64,000 nt of DNA. Origin: Scatavimonas merdigallinarum (GTDB lineage: Bacteria; Bacillota; Clostridia; Oscillospirales; Acutalibacteraceae). The translations under genes and the position numbers were made by a program. Location: the NCBI GenBank assembly GCA_018713055.1, contig DVFW01000021.1:70575-134574 (forward strand). Reading direction: 5' to 3'. Below, in pieces: positions 61,438 to 64,000 of the stretch; the first letter of the stretch is position 1; each line of letters begins with the position of its first letter. The notes below the pieces were generated by a model that saw nothing but the letters and a program-made list of their open reading frames with translations, did not search any database and had not been told where the DNA came from.

Positions 61438-61486
61438 GACCAGTTTTCACAAAACTATATACAAAATTTTATTTTTGTGGTACGGT
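61438..61486 (+). promoter_or_regulatory. Promoter with the agrB-type palindromic operator
   Basis: The palindrome AGTTTTNACAAAACT (61442-61456) precedes a -35 TATACA (61458-61463), 17 bp and -10 TACGGT (61481-61486). The 28-bp block 61438-61465 is 25/28 identical to 46796-46823 at the agrB promoter, with the same distance to the -10 and a shared GTCTA after it. Its poor -10 fits an activator-dependent promoter. Control by the LytTR regulator at 43.1 kb is inferred. Confidence 0.72.
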
Positions 61487-61489
61487 CTA

Positions 61490-61762
61490 AGTGCGAAAAG
61501 CAAAGGAAAGCCTCTGTGTGAAATAAAATCACACGGACGAGCGTCCTGCGCCGAATGCAATTTTTCCCCAGATCGTTTGCCGCGGCAGATGTGTTCGGTT
61601 TAAAAATTTATGAAAGCGGACAAGCTGTTTGATGCAAACGGGGGCGTCGGCCGGTTTTGGGCACACCCTCGCCGGGGTGCGTGAAACCTATTCACAAAAA
61701 TGTAGCATGTAAAATCTTTTCTTGCATGCCTACAAAAACATCATGAAAGGGAGGCATTTAAC
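61490..61762 (+). ncRNA. Long structured 5' leader of the exported starch-binding-like gene
   Basis: The predicted transcript leader is ~270 nt. Visible hairpins: GTGTGA/TCACAC (61517-61535), GGAC/GTCC, and GGCACACCC/GGGGTGC (61660-61681). A 24-codon ORF starts at ATG 61610 and ends at TGA 61682, without a ribosome site. No known riboswitch was recognised. It may be a regulatory leader or a base for an RNA regulator like RNAIII (speculative). Confidence 0.35.
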
Positions 61763-62716
61763 ATGTCGAACAAAATGAAAAAATCGGTAAGTCTTATTTT
61801 GGCAATACTGATGATTGCAGCAATGAGTTGTATTGCAGCAACGTCTGCAAGCGCAGTAGCGGCCGGTACGCAGATTTTCTTTGACAATTCTGCGACCCAG
61901 TGGGAGCATGTGTACATCTATGGCTGGAATTACGGCCTTGCCGGCGACTTTGTAGAGTTACAGCCAATTGAAGAAGGGTCAAACATTTACGCGTATACCC
62001 TGACCTATGACACAGAAGACGGAGAAAACTTCTGCCTGTTTACAAGCTCCACAGACTGGAGCGGACGCCAGACAACAGATATCGCTACGGAGGAAGGCAT
62101 GAACCTGTGGACGCCGGTTGCTTCTGCTGAAGGCGCGATTACAGGTTCCTGGAGCTACATGACGCCCCCCGCTGCAGCACCTTCTGTAACGGCAACACCG
62201 AGCAAAGATTTTGCCATTGAAATGAACGTTACAGTTAACGAATTTAACTGCGACGGCGGTGCTCGGTATACAATCAATGGCGCGGACCCCATTGCATTTG
62301 ACGGTTCTGCCACGTTTACCATTGGCGGCGAAGACGCAGAAAAGGGTACGGTATATACAGTTGTGGTAACTGGCTATGATGATGATTATCAAGCTGTTGC
62401 AACATCCACCACAACTTACACAAAGGTGGGCATGACGACAATCAACGCCACTATTGATGCTTCCTACACGGGCGACGTATACGCTTACCTGTTTGGCGGC
62501 GACCGCATTGGCGCGGCATTCTATGAAATGCAGGAGACAACGGCAGCCGAAGCAAGCCAGCGCACCTTTACGCTTGAGTTTGAGGGCGCAGCACAGGTGA
62601 TCTTTACGACCACAGACAGTTGGGATACTGCTGTAAAGCTCAACGGCACGGCGGAGCCGATGGTGGAAGCCGGCGCAACGGCAAGCTTTGACCTGGTATA
62701 CCCGGCGGCAGCCTAA
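61763..62716 (+). CDS. Exported protein with starch-binding-like modules
   Basis: The protein has 317 residues. A signal peptide covers about 1-33 ('ILAILMIAAMSCIAATSASA'). Residues ~36-130 ('FFDNSATQWEHVYIYGWNY', 'CLFTSSTDWSGRQTTDI') resemble CBM26-type starch-binding modules in Ruminococcaceae. A middle Ig-like domain (~135-215) follows, and a final beta-rich domain (~220-317) shows a similar 'VYAYLFGGDRIG' and 'VIFTTTDSWDTAVKL' pattern, perhaps a second, diverged copy. There is no enzyme domain, anchor or dockerin. It is probably a secreted glucan-binding or surface protein. ATG 61763 follows GGGAGG. Its promoter matches the agrB promoter. Confidence 0.8.
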   Translation: MSNKMKKSVSLILAILMIAAMSCIAATSASAVAAGTQIFFDNSATQWEHVYIYGWNYGLAGDFVELQPIEEGSNIYAYTLTYDTEDGENFCLFTSSTDWSGRQTTDIATEEGMNLWTPVASAEGAITGSWSYMTPPAAAPSVTATPSKDFAIEMNVTVNEFNCDGGARYTINGADPIAFDGSATFTIGGEDAEKGTVYTVVVTGYDDDYQAVATSTTTYTKVGMTTINATIDASYTGDVYAYLFGGDRIGAAFYEMQETTAAEASQRTFTLEFEGAAQVIFTTTDSWDTAVKLNGTAEPMVEAGATASFDLVYPAAA

Positions 62717-62735
62717 AAGCTTGGTTTTGCTCTTT

Positions 62736-62765
62736 CCTGAGCGCGCCACCAAGCGGCGCGCTCAG
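62736..62765 (+). terminator. Terminator-like hairpin after the starch-binding-like gene
   Basis: CCTGAGCGCGCC and GGCGCGCTCAGG form a 12-bp perfect stem with a 6-nt loop. The T tract (TCTTTT) comes only after GAGGG. Confidence 0.7.
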
Positions 62766-63200
62766 GGAGGGTCTTTTGAAAAAATATATACAGCCTGCAA
62801 GTATGCGGGCTGTCAGAGATAAATCCCCCGCCGCCCGGCCAACACCTTGGCCGGGCGGGCAGGGGCAAACCAGACAAAGCGAGGAAAACAGACGGTGTTC
62901 AAAAAAGCCTTTTTTCCGGAGAAAAATGCAAAACGGTACAGAAACCGTGCGCCCACCCACACAGCGCACCGGTTTTAAAAGGCCGCAATCCCTTTGCCGG
63001 TTGGCATATTGCAGCCCCTTTGTGCATAGAGTTGTAAAGAGGACCAGCTTATAAAGGCAAGGGGGTGGGGTGTTGTTGTATTTATAGTAAACGAACGTAG
63101 TTTTCTGCTTTTTGCAAGGAGAAGGCTGCGGGTTTTGTTTTTTAGGGCGGTTTTGACAAATTCCGGCTGATTCCACCATGAAATACGGGAGGCGTAAAGT
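62766..63200 (+). other. Intergenic region with a strong isolated hairpin
   Basis: These 435 bp hold a perfect 12-bp stem CCGCCCGGCCAA/TTGGCCGGGCGG (62831-62842/62847-62858) with a 4-nt loop and no T tract, plus smaller inverted repeats. No coding frame is supported. The promoter of the LRR gene should lie here; TTGACA at 63155-63160 has no convincing -10. Confidence 0.45.
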
Positions 63201-64000
63201 ATGGCAAAGCTTAAACGGGCTGTGAGCTGCCTGCTGGCGGCGGTGATGCTGCTGGGCATGTGCATGTTGGTGCCGGCGGTGAGTGCCGCAGAGACGGCGG
63301 ATGGCCTGGTTTATGAGGAGACAGAGGAAGGAATTATAATAACAGGATATGTCGGTGTGGGTGGGGACGTAGTAATTCCAGAAGAAATTAACAGTAAGGC
63401 AGTTATAGGGATTCAAAAATATGCTTTTCGTGTATCCGAGGTTCCTGCAGCAGATAATATTACCAGCATTGTTATCCCTGATAGTGTTACAAGTATAGCT
63501 GGTACAGGGCTTTTCAGAGGCTGCTCCCAGCTTCGTTCTGTTACATTTCCAGAGAATGCAGTAATAGATTCTACTGCCAGTATGTTCCGGGATTGTACGG
63601 CGCTGGAATCGATTACAATTCCTAAAAGTTGTACGGAAATTGGAAATGCTATGTTTCAAAATTGTATTTCGTTAATAGAGGTTCTTTTCCCAGATGGGAT
63701 TACAATATTACTAATAGGCTTATTGGCATTTCAAAAAACAGCAATTTGTGAAATTGATTTACCTGAAGATTTGGAAAGAATAGACTCACAGGCCTTTGAA
63801 GATTGCACTAATTTAACCGATATTACAATTTATGACAAGGTAACCTCTATTCCAACTTCTGCCTTTAAAAATATTCCCAAAGAACAGCTAACCATCCACG
63901 GCATAGCCGGCAGCTACGCCAATACGTTTGCAACAACGAACGGTTATGCGTTTGAGGTAGTCCAGACAGGCGATGACCTAATTACCACCTATTTGCAGGC
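63201..64000 (+). CDS. BspA-type leucine-rich-repeat exported protein (3' end outside window)
   Basis: The frame from ATG 63201 (ribosome site GGGAGG) is open to the right edge, 266+ codons. A signal peptide covers ~1-30 ('LLAAVMLLGMCMLVPAVSA'). LRR_5 repeats of the BspA type follow ('IVIPDSVTSIAGTGLFRGCS', 'ITIPKSCTEIGNAMFQNCI', 'IDLPEDLERIDSQAFEDCT'), ending in 'ITIYDKVTSIPTSAFKNIP' and 'IHGIAGSYANTFATTNGYAF', which in this group commonly precedes a dockerin or other anchor. The pseudogene at 22.3-23.8 kb has the same order ending in a dockerin. The LRR part is AT-richer than the signal region, a hint of mosaic origin. Confidence 0.85.
   Translation, partial: MAKLKRAVSCLLAAVMLLGMCMLVPAVSAAETADGLVYEETEEGIIITGYVGVGGDVVIPEEINSKAVIGIQKYAFRVSEVPAADNITSIVIPDSVTSIAGTGLFRGCSQLRSVTFPENAVIDSTASMFRDCTALESITIPKSCTEIGNAMFQNCISLIEVLFPDGITILLIGLLAFQKTAICEIDLPEDLERIDSQAFEDCTNLTDITIYDKVTSIPTSAFKNIPKEQLTIHGIAGSYANTFATTNGYAFEVVQTGDDLITTYLQ

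Noticed and set aside
61490..61762. Cyclic-di-AMP (ydaO) or cyclic-di-GMP riboswitch
   Set aside because: Some fragments looked suggestive, but the conserved core sequences of either class could not be placed.
1..64000. CRISPR arrays, tRNA or rRNA genes, insertion sequences, phage genes
   Set aside because: No short regularly spaced repeats, no cloverleaf or rRNA blocks and no transposase or integrase motifs were recognised on either strand.

Overview
The window reads as a chromosomal piece of a spore-forming, anaerobic Firmicute of the Clostridia, most like the Oscillospirales/Ruminococcaceae. The grounds are: SpoIIID and a SpoVB-type flippase, an isoleucine T-box, a dockerin plus BspA-type leucine-rich repeat gene, starch-binding modules on secreted proteins, a (R)-2-hydroxyacyl-CoA dehydratase/activase pair, a GGGtGRT protein and an agr-like peptide quorum-sensing locus. 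TTG starts with good Shine-Dalgarno sequences recur. No rRNA, tRNA, CRISPR array, insertion sequence or phage gene was seen.

Layout. 1-6.2 kb (+): tail of a YfhO-type membrane protein, spoIIID, an OmpR-type two-component system in one operon with an HtrA protease, and a YgjP-like metallohydrolase. 6.2-12 kb (-): FemAB-type transferase, a second OmpR-type two-component system with a coupled lipoprotein-sized exported protein, and a SpoVB-like flippase. 12.1-20.4 kb (+): DegV, a heterodimeric ABC exporter, valS, truB. 20.7-28.6 kb: an exported four-Ig-domain SleB-like hydrolase, a decayed LRR-dockerin gene, a MalQ-GlgP fusion enzyme and a CinA C-terminal amidase. 28.8-32.3 kb: rsmE, MTA/SAH nucleosidase, two bacterial PH-domain membrane proteins. 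32.3-42.3 kb (+): Ile-T-box-controlled ilvB-cimA, citrate synthase, and a 2-hydroxyacyl-CoA dehydratase-type activase plus its partner. 42.3-47.7 kb: the agr-like locus. 47.8-54 kb: IscU-like protein plus GGGtGRT protein, an ABC-class ATPase, an ion permease and a small XRE regulator module. 54.3-64 kb: a frameshifted papain-like protease carrying starch-binding modules, an SDR/TetR pair, an M23 endopeptidase, an exported starch-binding-like protein and the start of another LRR surface protein.

The most striking system is the agr-like locus. A LytTR response regulator is followed by two tandem, nearly identical AgrC-like kinases created by a 1.4-kb direct duplication. After them come AgrB and a 44-residue AgrD whose only cysteine sits directly against the conserved C-terminal QPKEP tail, so the usual ring of hydrophobic residues is missing. 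The promoter in front of agrB carries a palindrome abutting the -35 box. The same 28-bp block (25 of 28 identical) with the same -35/-10 geometry recurs 14.6 kb downstream before the exported starch-binding-like protein gene, which suggests a quorum-controlled surface-protein regulon. The kinase copies differ little in residues 1-100 but 17 times in residues 101-160, inside the membrane sensor, so they may have split in ligand preference.

Metabolically, cimA next to ilvB under an Ile-specific T-box points to isoleucine made from pyruvate by the citramalate route. The MalQ-GlgP fusion couples glucan rearrangement with phosphorolysis. All functional calls rest on reading motifs and context; no database search was possible.
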